This document shows, piece after piece, positions 36,973-45,854 of a stretch of 64,000 nucleotides of DNA; positions within the stretch are counted from its first letter, which is position 1; the number at the start of each line of letters is the position of its first letter. The position numbers and the translations under genes were made by a program. The notes beneath the pieces were generated by a model. It saw only the letters and a list, made by a program, of their open reading frames with translations, searched no databases and was not told where the DNA came from. The stretch comes from Oceanobacillus alkalisoli (GTDB taxonomy: Bacteria; Bacillota; Bacilli; Bacillales; Amphibacillaceae): assembly GCF_021556485.1 (NCBI RefSeq), contig NZ_JAKGBW010000009.1, positions 1 through 64,000 on the forward strand, in the 5' to 3' direction.

Positions 36973-37068
36973 ATGCAGAAATATTGCATTTGACGAAGCA
37001 ACCGATTATACTAGCAACAGCAATAAGACAACGAGGCAAGCAATTGTCAGCCTAAAAGAGAAAGTGTG

Positions 37069-37320
37069 ATGGAAATGGGAATTGTTGTCGTAGAAATTTG
37101 CGATGGAAATACCATTACGTTAGTTGACGTCGAAGGTATTTTAGAATCCGAATTTCCAGAAGTTGCAGTCATTATGAATGAATGCTTAAACTTCTGCGGA
37201 TTATGTGCCGTCCGCCCGTATGCATTAGTCAATAACAAGAGAGTCTTCGGAAAAACACCGGAAGAATGTCTCGATAAAATAAGAGTTGCCATAAAAGAAG
37301 AACTTGCTCAATTTGAATGA
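37069..37320 (+). CDS. yuzB: YuzB-like DUF1450 protein
   Basis: An 83-residue cytosolic protein of the DUF1450 family. Cysteines are at VEICDGN, NECLNFCGLC, and the C-x4-C-x2-C cluster (positions about 39-47) could bind metal or a thiol partner. The family end ALVNNKRVFGKTPEECLDKI is present. Function is unestablished. Several in-frame starts (GTG 37066, ATG 37069, ATG 37075) follow an unimpressive AAAAGAGAAAG site; I use the first ATG. The stop lies inside the terminator hairpin. Confidence 0.78.
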   Translation: MEMGIVVVEICDGNTITLVDVEGILESEFPEVAVIMNECLNFCGLCAVRPYALVNNKRVFGKTPEECLDKIRVAIKEELAQFE

Positions 37321-37336
37321 GCAAGTTCTTTTTTTT
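37299..37336 (+). terminator. Terminator overlapping the yuzB stop codon
   Basis: AGAACTTGCTCA and TGAGCAAGTTCT arms are followed by a run of T. The TGA stop is part of the 3' arm. Confidence 0.9.
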
Positions 37337-37416
37337 GTTGTTAAGCGGGCACTTCCGCCTTTGTCCGTCATTTCCCTGGAAATAATTTAACTCTTTTTGT
37401 CGAAAACAGTCAGTGC

Positions 37417-38586
37417 TTATAAGCTTGCCTGTAAAATTTCCAAGGAATCTTGTTTATTCAATTTCTTGAACACTCCATACTCTGGACGGACAGCGACCGC
37501 TTTGTCTGCAATAAGTTCAAGGCTATCAGCGGTTATGTTGTAATCAGAGAGCTTACTCGGTGCGCCGATTTCGTTCCAGAACATCCGTAATGCTTCAATC
37601 CCTTCAAGCGCCACTTCTTCATCAGATTTTCCAGCTGTCTCAACATGAAAAACCCGAACAGCGAGCTGTTTGAAACGAGCGACATTTCCTTCATTCAGTA
37701 CATGCTTCATCCAGTTCGGGAAAAGAATCGCAAGCCCTCCTCCATGCGGGATATCATGGACTGCTGAGACTGCATGTTCCAAGTTATGGGTTGCCCAGTC
37801 ACCGCGGACTCCAACATTAATCATGCCATTTAATGCGTACGTGCTGCTTAACATCATGACTTCCCGATATTCATAGTTCTCCGGATGCTCAATCAGTTTG
37901 GGCGCTGTTTCCATCATCGTTTGTAAAATGGATTCACAGAAACGGTCCTGCATCGGTGCATTTGTTGTAACATGGAAGTAATGTTCAAACACATGGGACA
38001 TAATATCAACAATTCCATAAACCGTTTGATCTCGCGGCACACTAAACGTATAAGCAGGGTCAAGTATAGAAAACTTCGGATAAACAAATACAGAACCCCA
38101 GCCATGCTTTTCCTTCGTCTCCCAATTTGTAATGACCGAGCTCGTATTCATTTCTGATCCGGTTGCAGCCAATGTAAGTATAGTACCGAGCGGAAGGGCG
38201 TCTGTTGCCTTTTCCTTCTTCATGACAATATCCCACACATCCGCTTCCGTTTTTGCGCCAGCCGCAATCGCTTTCGTACAATCAATCGTACTCCCGCCAC
38301 CGACTGCAAGCAAGAAGTCAATTCCTTCCCGCTTACAGATTTCCACTCCTTTTCGAACAGTGGAGAGCCTTGGATTCGGTTCTACTCCAGGAAGCTCAAA
38401 TACTTCCGCTTCCATTTCCTGTAACTTCCCCATCACTTCATCATAAATGCCGTTTCGTTTAATACTTCCACCGCCATAGACGAGCAACACTTTCTTGCCA
38501 TAACGGGAGACTTCTTTCGGCAAGGCTTGAATCTGATCCTTCCCGAACAATAGTTTCGTTGGATTTCGAAATACGAAGTTATCCAT
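37417..38586 (-). CDS. Iron-containing alcohol dehydrogenase (YugJ/YugK type)
   Basis: A 389-residue NAD(P)-dependent dehydrogenase of the Fe-ADH family, closest to butanol dehydrogenases. The nucleotide-binding GGGSIKRNG and [11 protein letters not shown] are followed by metal ligands in [14 protein letters not shown] and [23 protein letters not shown] (Asp, His, His, His). Length matches the family. The open frame extends 16 codons upstream into ridA, but GAGGAGGGTATATA lies directly before the ATG at 38586. It sits 16 bases after ridA on the same strand and may be co-transcribed with ridA and the MATE exporter. Natural substrate (aldehyde or alcohol) cannot be told from sequence. Confidence 0.88.
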   Translation of the reverse strand: MDNFVFRNPTKLLFGKDQIQALPKEVSRYGKKVLLVYGGGSIKRNGIYDEVMGKLQEMEAEVFELPGVEPNPRLSTVRKGVEICKREGIDFLLAVGGGSTIDCTKAIAAGAKTEADVWDIVMKKEKATDALPLGTILTLAATGSEMNTSSVITNWETKEKHGWGSVFVYPKFSILDPAYTFSVPRDQTVYGIVDIMSHVFEHYFHVTTNAPMQDRFCESILQTMMETAPKLIEHPENYEYREVMMLSSTYALNGMINVGVRGDWATHNLEHAVSAVHDIPHGGGLAILFPNWMKHVLNEGNVARFKQLAVRVFHVETAGKSDEEVALEGIEALRMFWNEIGAPSKLSDYNITADSLELIADKAVAVRPEYGVFKKLNKQDSLEILQASL

Positions 38587-38602
38587 TATATACCCTCCTC
38601 TA

Positions 38603-38980
38603 TTACTCGATATGTGCGATGCAATCCATTTCAACTAAGACATCTTTCGGTAACCGGCTCACTTCAATGGTAGCCCGTGCCGGATATGGCTCAATTAAGT
38701 AAGACCCATAGATTTCATTCACGGTTCCAAAGTGTTCCATCGAGTCTAAATAAATTGTGAATTTGACCGCCTGAGAAAAATCGGTTCCTGCTTCTTTCAA
38801 GATTGCCTTCAGATTTTCCATTACTTGCTCTGTCTGCTTCTCAATACCTTCCGCAACCTCCCCTGTTTCCGGGTCAACTGGAATCTGTCCGGAAATATAT
38901 AGGAAATCTCCTGCTTGAATCGCTTGTGAATATGGTCCAATTGCTGCTGGTGCATTTTCTGTATGAATTGCTTTTACCAT
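38603..38980 (-). CDS. ridA: RidA-family enamine/imine deaminase
   Basis: A 125-residue RidA (YjgF/YER057c/UK114) protein, a homotrimer that hydrolyses reactive enamine and imine intermediates such as 2-aminoacrylate from serine and threonine dehydratases. [27 protein letters not shown], and the end [21 protein letters not shown] with the catalytic Arg are visible. AAAGAGGAGGAATATTC precedes the ATG. Between the MATE gene (45 bases) and the alcohol dehydrogenase (16 bases), it may be operonic with them. Confidence 0.93.
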   Translation of the reverse strand: MVKAIHTENAPAAIGPYSQAIQAGDFLYISGQIPVDPETGEVAEGIEKQTEQVMENLKAILKEAGTDFSQAVKFTIYLDSMEHFGTVNEIYGSYLIEPYPARATIEVSRLPKDVLVEMDCIAHIE

Positions 38981-39025
38981 GAATATTCCTCCTCTTTCTT
39001 CAACTAACTCTATTCTACCATTATA

Positions 39026-40372
39026 CTAATTATCTTTCGATTCGAATAAGTCTTTTTCACGGAATTTTCCATAACGATAATATAAAAAGGCAAAAATACT
39101 GCTAATCATAAAGCTTACACCCATCCCCATCGCAATCCCCGTGTCACCGAACCACCGAGAGAAGAGCCAGGTGAGCGGGTAACGCAATACCCAAAAAGAT
39201 AATAGATTCAAAATGAGCACTTGATACATTGCTCCTGCAGCCCGTACGACTCCATTCAAAATAAAGTTAATTCCTAAAAACGGATAGCAGAGCGCGATAA
39301 TCGATAAATATCTGGCGCCGAAATCAACCGAAGCTGCGTCTCGTGTAAATAATTTAATACCATATTCACCAAATAAAATGATGAATATGCCAATCGTCAC
39401 CATAATCACAAAGTTAAATAACACACCATATTTGGCGATTTTGTCTACCCGCTTCCAGTTTCTCACCCCTATATTTTGCCCAGCCATACTCGTTATAGCT
39501 GTACTTAAAGCTTGAGCAGGAAGCATAATAATACTGTCAAGGCGCTGAGCACTTGTAAAACCGGCAACAACAGGTCCGCCAAATGACGTCACAACACTCA
39601 TGATCGCAGCGGAACCAGCTGAGATAACCGCCATCTGCAGACCAGATGGAATTCCAAGATGAAAGATGAGGCGAATATCTTTTAAAGCGGGAACAGTCGG
39701 CACGGTGAATGGTGCCAAGCGCTCGCGTCTCATATAATAGAATCCATATAAAAATGCAAGTCCTTGAGATACAATCGTCGCATAGCCCGCTCCTTGAATT
39801 CCCCAATCAAACACCGAAATGAATAACGGATCAAGGATAACGTTGGCAACTACTGCGACTGTTACAAATCGAAGTGGCGTCTTACTGTCACCGAGTGCGC
39901 GCATGACCGTACTGATGAAGTTATAGCCAAACAAAAATAAGATTCCCATAAAATTAATTTGGAGGTATGCCTTCGCATCCTGCATCATCGTTTCCGGCGT
40001 GCCTAATAGATTCAATAATTGTTCAGCAAAAAAGAAACCAATGACACCAAGGAGAACAGCAAGTGAGGTCATCAGTACAACAAATGCGTTTAAATAGCGC
40101 TTCAAACCATCATCATTCTGCTTCCCCTTCTGCTGGGAAAGGATTGTGAGTGCTGCATTGTTCAGTCCGATAATAAACGCGAGGACAGTAAATAGAATTG
40201 TACTTGATATTCCAATCGCCCCAAGCGCAGTTGCGCCGAGTAGGTTACCGACCCATAAACTATCAATAAATTGATAGGATGTCTGCAGCAAGTTCGTAAG
40301 TAGAATCGGCCAGGAGAAATGAAATAATTGCTTTAAAATATTTCCTTCCGTAAAGTCATATTGCCTTGTCAT
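39026..40372 (-). CDS. MATE-family efflux transporter
   Basis: A 448-residue membrane protein with twelve predicted helices of the MATE (NorM/DinF) family, which exports cationic drugs or metabolites against sodium or protons. FSWPILLTNLLQTSYQFIDSLWVGNLLG at the N-terminus and SAQRLDSIIMLPAQALSTAITSMAGQNIG in the middle are diagnostic, and the second half repeats the first. The upstream strand has no close gene. It may be the first gene of a unit with ridA and the alcohol dehydrogenase. Substrate unknown. Confidence 0.9.
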   Translation of the reverse strand: MTRQYDFTEGNILKQLFHFSWPILLTNLLQTSYQFIDSLWVGNLLGATALGAIGISSTILFTVLAFIIGLNNAALTILSQQKGKQNDDGLKRYLNAFVVLMTSLAVLLGVIGFFFAEQLLNLLGTPETMMQDAKAYLQINFMGILFLFGYNFISTVMRALGDSKTPLRFVTVAVVANVILDPLFISVFDWGIQGAGYATIVSQGLAFLYGFYYMRRERLAPFTVPTVPALKDIRLIFHLGIPSGLQMAVISAGSAAIMSVVTSFGGPVVAGFTSAQRLDSIIMLPAQALSTAITSMAGQNIGVRNWKRVDKIAKYGVLFNFVIMVTIGIFIILFGEYGIKLFTRDAASVDFGARYLSIIALCYPFLGINFILNGVVRAAGAMYQVLILNLLSFWVLRYPLTWLFSRWFGDTGIAMGMGVSFMISSIFAFLYYRYGKFREKDLFESKDN

Positions 40373-40438
40373 ATCCGATCAGCCTTTATATCCATATTTA
40401 GTCTATCCTTCATAATACCGGATTGATAAATATAAGCA

Positions 40439-40477
40439 AAAGAGAGGCTCCTGAAACCGAATCAGGAGCCTCTCTTT
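40439..40477 (-). terminator. Terminator of the TRAP-TAXI operon
   Basis: Sixteen-base perfect arms (40439-40454 and 40462-40477) with a 7-nt loop are flanked by AAA and TTT on each side. It lies 17 bases after the TRAP permease stop and could work from either direction. Confidence 0.92.
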
Positions 40478-40493
40478 GTAACATATTTTTTGT

Positions 40494-42530
40494 TTAAGCA
40501 TTTACCACTTGTTTTTCCGCATCGTTTTTGTTTTTATTTTTATCCATGAACTGAATCACGAGCATGATTGCGAAAATGACTGCACCAAAAAGATCCGTAT
40601 TACCTTCCGGATACATAAGCAGGATACCTGCAACGAAAGCGATGATTCGTTCAATCCAGTGCAGCTTCCGGTACCAGAATCCGATTAGGCCTGCTCCGAT
40701 TGCAATCATACCGGTAATTGCGGTAATAATAATCCAAGTAATCCCTAAGATGGTAACGTCAATCATTAACAGTTGCGGTTCGAAGACAAACATATATGGA
40801 ATAATAAAGGCTGCAATCGCTAGTTTCGTAGCATTTACACCCGTTCGTATCGGTTCTCCGCCAGATATACCCGTCGCAGCAAAGGCTGCCAGTGCAACTG
40901 GTGGAGTGATGTCTGCCACAATTCCAAAGAAGAACACAAACATGTGCGCTGCAAGAATCGGGATTGCCAGCTCCAGCTGATCACTCAAGGCTAAAATTGC
41001 TGGCAAGGCGATGGTTGAAGTAATAATATAGTTCGCAGTTGTCGGTGATCCCATTCCAATAATAATCGACGTAATCATTGTAAAGAATAGCGTGAGCAAG
41101 ATAAGCATCATATCATTGAATGCAATACTTTCTGCCATTCCAACTAAACTATTTCCTAATTTTAATCCTAGCCCACTTCTGGTCACTACCCCAACAATAA
41201 TCCCCGCACAGGCTGTCGCTGCTGCTACCCCTAAAGCAGTTCGTGCACCGTCTGTTAACGCAGTCAAGAATTTACCAAGTGTAAATTTGCCCTTCTTGTC
41301 AAGGAACATATTCGTTTCCTTACTGAACATGCTCACAATAATTGCAGCAAGGATACCATAAAGAGCAGTCCGCTCAATACTAAAACCTTCAAACAGGAAA
41401 TAGACAATCGCTACGATAGGTAAAAGCAAGTACAGTTTTTTCAGCACTTGCATTTTATTCGGAAGCTCTTCTTTTGGTAATCCAACTAGCCCTAATCGCT
41501 TGGCTTCCAGATGTGTCATCACCCAAATACCAGTGAAATAGAGTAATGCGGGTATAACCGCTGCTTTTGCAATATCCCAATACGGGACACCGGCAAATTC
41601 AATCATGAGAAATGCGGCTGCCCCCATAATCGGTGGCATAATCTGTCCGCCGGTTGAAGCGGCTGCTTCAACTGCACCTGCAAAGTTCGATTTATATCCA
41701 AGACGTTTCATCATTGGAATCGTATATGAACCGGTTGTTACCGTATTCGCTACGGAACTTCCAGAAATCGTCCCATTCAAGGCACTGGAGAAAATAGCTA
41801 CCTTTGCAGGTCCACCAACCCGACGTCCTGCAATTGCAAGTGCCAAGTCATTGAAGTAAAGACCAACACCTGTCTGAACTAAAAATGCCCCAAATAAAAG
41901 GAATAAGAAAATATACGTGGACGATACTTGTAACGGCGTACCCAGGATCCCTTCCGTCGTAAAGAACATCGAATTAATTAACTGATTCAACGTCAACCCA
42001 CGGTGGGCCAGCATTCCCGGCATATGCGGACCTAAATAAGCATAAACGAGAAACAGCGCTGCAATGATGACAATTGGTAATCCAACTGCTCGTCTCGCCG
42101 CTTCTAAAACGAGCAGAATTGCGATTCCCCCAATGATCATTTGGGTGTTATCAATTCCTCCGACTTTCATTACCAATGTTTCATAGAATACAGGCCAGTA
42201 GGCACTCACGGTAACGGACAAGATGATGAGGATCCAGTCATACCATGGAACACTTGATTTCTTTAATCCCTTCTTCGCCGGGAACAGTAAGAAAATGAGT
42301 GATAAAGCGAAACCTAGGTGAATCGTTCGTTGGATATATGCGGTGTAGGCACCAAATGCTCCGGTGTAAAGATGGAATAGAGAAAATGCGATAAGGATGA
42401 TAAAGACAAGCCAGCCAAGAATCCCACCTAATTTTCTCTGGTTTGATTCCACATCATACTTTTCCATCAACTTCTGCTGTTCTTCTTCTGACAATTGTAC
42501 CATATCTACTTGTTCATTTTTGTCACTCAT
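40494..42530 (-). CDS. TRAP transporter fused permease (4TM/12TM, TAXI type)
   Basis: A 678-residue membrane protein with about 16-18 helices that combines the small (DctQ-like) and large (DctM-like) subunits of a TRAP transporter. GSSVANTVTTGSYTIPMMKRLGYKSNFAGAVEAAASTGGQIMPPIMGAAAFLM is the DctM signature, and GMGSPTTANYIITSTIALPAI recurs in the second half. TRAP systems use a sodium gradient and an extracytoplasmic binding protein, here the TAXI protein upstream. Its start overlaps the DUF1850 gene by eight bases, so the three genes are one operon. Substrate unknown; TAXI systems are generally poorly defined, with glutamate and similar acids reported for a few. Confidence 0.92.
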   Translation of the reverse strand: MSDKNEQVDMVQLSEEEQQKLMEKYDVESNQRKLGGILGWLVFIILIAFSLFHLYTGAFGAYTAYIQRTIHLGFALSLIFLLFPAKKGLKKSSVPWYDWILIILSVTVSAYWPVFYETLVMKVGGIDNTQMIIGGIAILLVLEAARRAVGLPIVIIAALFLVYAYLGPHMPGMLAHRGLTLNQLINSMFFTTEGILGTPLQVSSTYIFLFLLFGAFLVQTGVGLYFNDLALAIAGRRVGGPAKVAIFSSALNGTISGSSVANTVTTGSYTIPMMKRLGYKSNFAGAVEAAASTGGQIMPPIMGAAAFLMIEFAGVPYWDIAKAAVIPALLYFTGIWVMTHLEAKRLGLVGLPKEELPNKMQVLKKLYLLLPIVAIVYFLFEGFSIERTALYGILAAIIVSMFSKETNMFLDKKGKFTLGKFLTALTDGARTALGVAAATACAGIIVGVVTRSGLGLKLGNSLVGMAESIAFNDMMLILLTLFFTMITSIIIGMGSPTTANYIITSTIALPAILALSDQLELAIPILAAHMFVFFFGIVADITPPVALAAFAATGISGGEPIRTGVNATKLAIAAFIIPYMFVFEPQLLMIDVTILGITWIIITAITGMIAIGAGLIGFWYRKLHWIERIIAFVAGILLMYPEGNTDLFGAVIFAIMLVIQFMDKNKNKNDAEKQVVNA

Positions 42531-43050
42531 CTATCTTCACTCCTTTCAAGTATTTCCATAGCGGCAGTTTATCTATTTGTACAGTATATGTTTCACCAGG
42601 TTCAAAATAGTCATTGAACCAAACCATCTGCTTCTCCGCTTCACCTCCGTACTGCCAGCGGAGCCGATGCTCAGATACTGTCTTCCCGTTGCGGATATCC
42701 ATCGATTCAAAGATATAATTTAAATTGCCGACATGATATTTGCCATCCTTTACTTCAAACGTCTGCCCTTCCTCGGCATTGGAAGGCATGCCAATTCCAT
42801 AGGATTCAAAAATCATTTCGTACTGCTCAATATTCAAGTCCGCGGTTACAATATATCTTTCTACCACATCGGTTAAGTGGATGGAATGAGTGAATATAAT
42901 ATCGAATCGGTCACCTTGATCGAGCGGCAACAATGCAACCAGTTCATTTGAATTCCTTTCATGAAAAGTAAGTGCTGACTTTGAAGGAATCAATAAAATG
43001 AAGCCAATTAGCAGGATGCCAAAAATAGGAATTATAATTTTAAGTTTCAT
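42523..43050 (-). CDS. DUF1850 protein of the TRAP-TAXI operon
   Basis: A 175-residue protein with one N-terminal membrane segment (KLKIIIPIFGILLIGFILLIP) and an extracytoplasmic DUF1850 domain: FDIIFTHSIHLTDVVERY and EMIFESYGIGMPSNAEEG. DUF1850 proteins are commonly encoded between TAXI binding-protein and fused TRAP permease genes, exactly as here, but their role is not established. It ends inside the permease start (eight-base overlap) and is translationally coupled. No conserved catalytic residues are evident. Confidence 0.85.
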   Translation of the reverse strand: MKLKIIIPIFGILLIGFILLIPSKSALTFHERNSNELVALLPLDQGDRFDIIFTHSIHLTDVVERYIVTADLNIEQYEMIFESYGIGMPSNAEEGQTFEVKDGKYHVGNLNYIFESMDIRNGKTVSEHRLRWQYGGEAEKQMVWFNDYFEPGETYTVQIDKLPLWKYLKGVKIDE

Positions 43051-43084
43051 TCTATGTAACCACCAGTTTTTCGGTCAATAAAAC

Positions 43085-43125
43085 GGCCGGCTTTCAAAAC
43101 TAGTTTACCGTCTTGATTGCCGGCC
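43085..43125 (-). promoter_or_regulatory. Intercistronic hairpin after the TAXI gene
   Basis: On the minus strand GGCCGGC (43125-43119) pairs with GCCGGCC (43091-43085), then GTTTTATT follows. It lies between the TAXI gene and DUF1850 and probably limits read-through or protects the upstream mRNA, giving more binding protein than permease. Confidence 0.65.
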
Positions 43126-43143
43126 TTTATATTAAATCAATTA

Positions 43144-44184
43144 TTAATCAAGTACTCCTGCCTCTTGGAAATAACGCTCGGCACCAGGGTGGAAGTCAAT
43201 TCCAATTCCTTCAACTCCCGTTTCCGGTGAGATGAATTCTCCCTTGGAGTGTGAGATCGAGTCCGCATTATCATAGATTGCTTTCGTAATCTCATAAACG
43301 ACATCTTCTGATAAAGAATCCGTCACGGCTATCATCGCAAGAACAGCTACCGTCTTGATTTCTTCATCAATCCCGCTATATGTTCCACCAGGAATCGTAT
43401 CTTCCGCATAGTACGGATACTCTTCAATGATCGCATTAATCTTGTCCTGCTCAATCGGAATAACAGTAACATCTGTAGTTGCGCCTAGACCTTCAACTGA
43501 TCCAGTTGGTGTGCCAGCTGTAATGAATGCAGCATCAATATTACCGTCTTGGATACCGCTAGTAGATTCATCAAAATCCAAGTGCTGAGCATCGATGTCA
43601 TCCATTGTTAGATCATGCGCTTCAAGAATTTGTTCTGCGTTGATGTAAGTCCCTGAACCTGGCGCACCTACTGATACAGTTGCACCTGCCAGGTCTTCTA
43701 TCGATTCAATTCCCGAACTTGCGGTTGTCACAATCTGTACCGTTTCCGGGTAAAGGGATCCAAGTGCTAATACATTATCAACCGGCTCCCCTTCGAATGC
43801 ATTAATTCCTTCTTTTGCGAAAGCTACAACGTCCGTCTGGACAAACGCCAGCTCTGCTTCCCCTTCCTTGAGAGAGATAACGTTATCCGCAGAAGCATTG
43901 GATGATGGAGAATCTGTCTGAATCCCTGTCTCCTCAGAAATAATCTGCGCCATTTCTCCTCCAAGTGGGTAATAAGTACCGCCTGTTCCACCAGTAAGCA
44001 TACTTAGAAACTCTGGTGCATCTTCTCCTGCTTCTGTTTCCTCACCATTTTCGCTACCAGCGTCATCGCCGCCAGTGTCGCCGTTTGCATCTCCCTCATC
44101 ATCTCCACCGCCACCACACGCTGCTAAAAACAAAGCAAGCGCTATCAATAGTGCGAAGATAATGGATAATTTATTCTTTTTCAT
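43144..44184 (-). CDS. TAXI-family TRAP transporter binding lipoprotein
   Basis: A 346-residue lipid-anchored extracytoplasmic solute receptor of the TAXI (TRAP-associated extracytoplasmic immunogenic) family. The lipobox is LFLAACGG, followed by an acidic Gly/Asp/Glu linker (GGGDDEGDANGD). Then LTGGTGGTYYPLGG, QTDVVAFA, TTASSGIESIEDLAGATVSVGAPGSGTYINAEQILEA, AFITAGTPTGSVEGL are family motifs. The ATG at 44184 follows GAAAGGGGGATGTAAG; upstream in-frame starts lack a site. First gene of the operon, from a sigma-A promoter in the divergent gap. Confidence 0.92.
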   Translation of the reverse strand: MKKNKLSIIFALLIALALFLAACGGGGDDEGDANGDTGGDDAGSENGEETEAGEDAPEFLSMLTGGTGGTYYPLGGEMAQIISEETGIQTDSPSSNASADNVISLKEGEAELAFVQTDVVAFAKEGINAFEGEPVDNVLALGSLYPETVQIVTTASSGIESIEDLAGATVSVGAPGSGTYINAEQILEAHDLTMDDIDAQHLDFDESTSGIQDGNIDAAFITAGTPTGSVEGLGATTDVTVIPIEQDKINAIIEEYPYYAEDTIPGGTYSGIDEEIKTVAVLAMIAVTDSLSEDVVYEITKAIYDNADSISHSKGEFISPETGVEGIGIDFHPGAERYFQEAGVLD

Positions 44185-44212
44185 CTTACATCCCCCTTTC
44201 GTTATACGTAAA

Positions 44213-44240
44213 ATTCTAACAAAAAGCTTTATTTTGTCAA
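44213..44240 (-). promoter_or_regulatory. Promoter of the TRAP-TAXI operon
   Basis: On the minus strand TTGACA (44240-44235) and TAGAAT (44218-44213) are 16 bases apart. The A/T-rich stretch at about 44250-44325, carrying repeated GATAAT and its complement, may hold operators of the divergent regulator. Confidence 0.65.
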
Positions 44241-44401
44241 TATAATTCTTAGTAATTATCGACAAATTAGCAATATTTAACAGATAATTAACGATAATCT
44301 ATTAGATAAACATAGATTCTGTTTGCACTATTTCTTTCTATCCACTTTACCTGCTTTAAATAAAAAAAGCAATAATATTGTATCCGCTTCCAGCAGAGTT
44401 C

Positions 44402-44430
44402 TTGACAATATTACGAAAATTCAATATGAT
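44402..44430 (+). promoter_or_regulatory. Promoter of the divergent regulator
   Basis: TTGACA (44402-44407) and TATGAT (44425-44430) are 17 bases apart and about 45 bases ahead of the start codon. Confidence 0.7.
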
Positions 44431-44474
44431 GATGTGTAAATATTTAGATGTTTCTCATGATTGGAGGTAATGAG

Positions 44475-45755
44475 ATGAAACTAAAATTAGCTGTATTTGG
44501 AATACAACCGACGATCGACCGAATCCATTCGCTTTTAGAAGAAAATAAAGAAATTGAACTACTACCTTTCACCTATTCAAAAGCAGAGGAGACAACTACT
44601 CTCCTTGATACCGTTTATAATTGTGATGTTTATTTATTTACAGAATATCTATCTTACTTATATGTTTACAACAAGATTGAAAAAGAACGCCTGCCTACGA
44701 TTCAGATTGAACCGGATCCTTATATGGTGAGCGTGGCTCTATACCGTCTACAAGCGGAAAAAAACGTTAAACGAATTGCCTTTGATTTGTTTGATGAATC
44801 ATATCTTGATGATGTTGTGCGAGAGCTGAACTTGGATGAGGAACCAATCAAGCCTATCCTATTTGACAGCTGGGAAAAGCCAGATACAGAGAAGCTAATC
44901 ACTTCTTATACAACTCTTTGGAACGAAGGTAATATTGAATATGTACTTGCAAGCACAGAGGAAATCGCTGCAGAGTTAAGAGGACGAGATATTCCGGCAA
45001 GTACACTCCATCTGCCTGAGCTTCGGCTGAAAGAAGCACTCAATCAAACAATTTCACTCGCTAAACTGAGTGAGTCAGAGAATAACCAAATGGTTACAGG
45101 CTATATTTCAGTTAAAGGCATTGACGAAAAAACAGAAATCATCGGTCATAGTTTAGATATTTTAAAGCGGATTAGGAGAATATTGACGCGGTTTAGTACA
45201 CGAACAGACACAACCTTTGTAGAAACAGAGGAAAGAAAATTTGTTTTATACGGCAGTGAGAAGCTACATAAACATTTGAAAGAACATTACCGGTCGTTTC
45301 CATTATTACAAGAAATGAAAAGCAGTATTAAACTTCCGGTTCATCTTGGGTTCGGTCTTGGGCTCAGTGCACTTGAATCTGCAAAAAATGCGGAAATAGC
45401 CCATGAAAGCTGTCAACGCAGCGAACACAGCATCTGCTATATTACGAATGAGAGGCAAGAGATGATTGGGCCGATTGGCGTGAAAAAAGAAATCGATACA
45501 TCCAGTCTTTATCAGGCTTTAATTCATCATGCCCGCCTGAACAATGAGCTTTCCTATAATTTCATTGACTTTATTACCGACCGAAATAATGAGCCTTTTT
45601 CAACAAATGATGTGGCACTGTTTTATCAAGTGACGAAAAGAAGTGCCGAGCGGACAGTAAATAAATTGTTGACGGGTAATGTTATTAAAATTGCCGGTGA
45701 AGAACGCCCCTATAAAAAAGGCAGACCACGAAAACTATTTACGTTGAATCATTAA
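44475..45755 (+). CDS. Putative transcriptional regulator with degenerate GGDEF-like domain
   Basis: A 426-residue protein I do not recognise from a named family. Residues 1-190 look like a response or ligand-binding alpha/beta domain (LKLAVFGIQPTIDRI, NCDVYLFTEYLSYLYVY). Residues about 200-320 contain VHLGFGLGLSALESAKNAEIAHESC, resembling the nucleotide-binding region of GGDEF-like and GTP cyclohydrolase III-type domains, though the GGDEF loop itself is absent. The last 70 residues (PFSTNDVALFYQVTKRSAERTVNKLL, ending KKGRPRKLF) look like a winged-helix DNA-binding domain. GGAGGTAATGAG precedes the ATG. Its divergence from the TRAP-TAXI operon suggests that it controls it, possibly in response to a nucleotide or the substrate. 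This is inference. Confidence 0.6.
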   Translation: MKLKLAVFGIQPTIDRIHSLLEENKEIELLPFTYSKAEETTTLLDTVYNCDVYLFTEYLSYLYVYNKIEKERLPTIQIEPDPYMVSVALYRLQAEKNVKRIAFDLFDESYLDDVVRELNLDEEPIKPILFDSWEKPDTEKLITSYTTLWNEGNIEYVLASTEEIAAELRGRDIPASTLHLPELRLKEALNQTISLAKLSESENNQMVTGYISVKGIDEKTEIIGHSLDILKRIRRILTRFSTRTDTTFVETEERKFVLYGSEKLHKHLKEHYRSFPLLQEMKSSIKLPVHLGFGLGLSALESAKNAEIAHESCQRSEHSICYITNERQEMIGPIGVKKEIDTSSLYQALIHHARLNNELSYNFIDFITDRNNEPFSTNDVALFYQVTKRSAERTVNKLLTGNVIKIAGEERPYKKGRPRKLFTLNH

Positions 45756-45854
45756 AAAATCCCCCTATCGTTCCTAAAAGGACGGTATGGAGGATTCTTT
45801 CATTCATGATGATGCGAACCCAAGTGTAAAACCCCCGCGGAATGAAGTTTCGTT

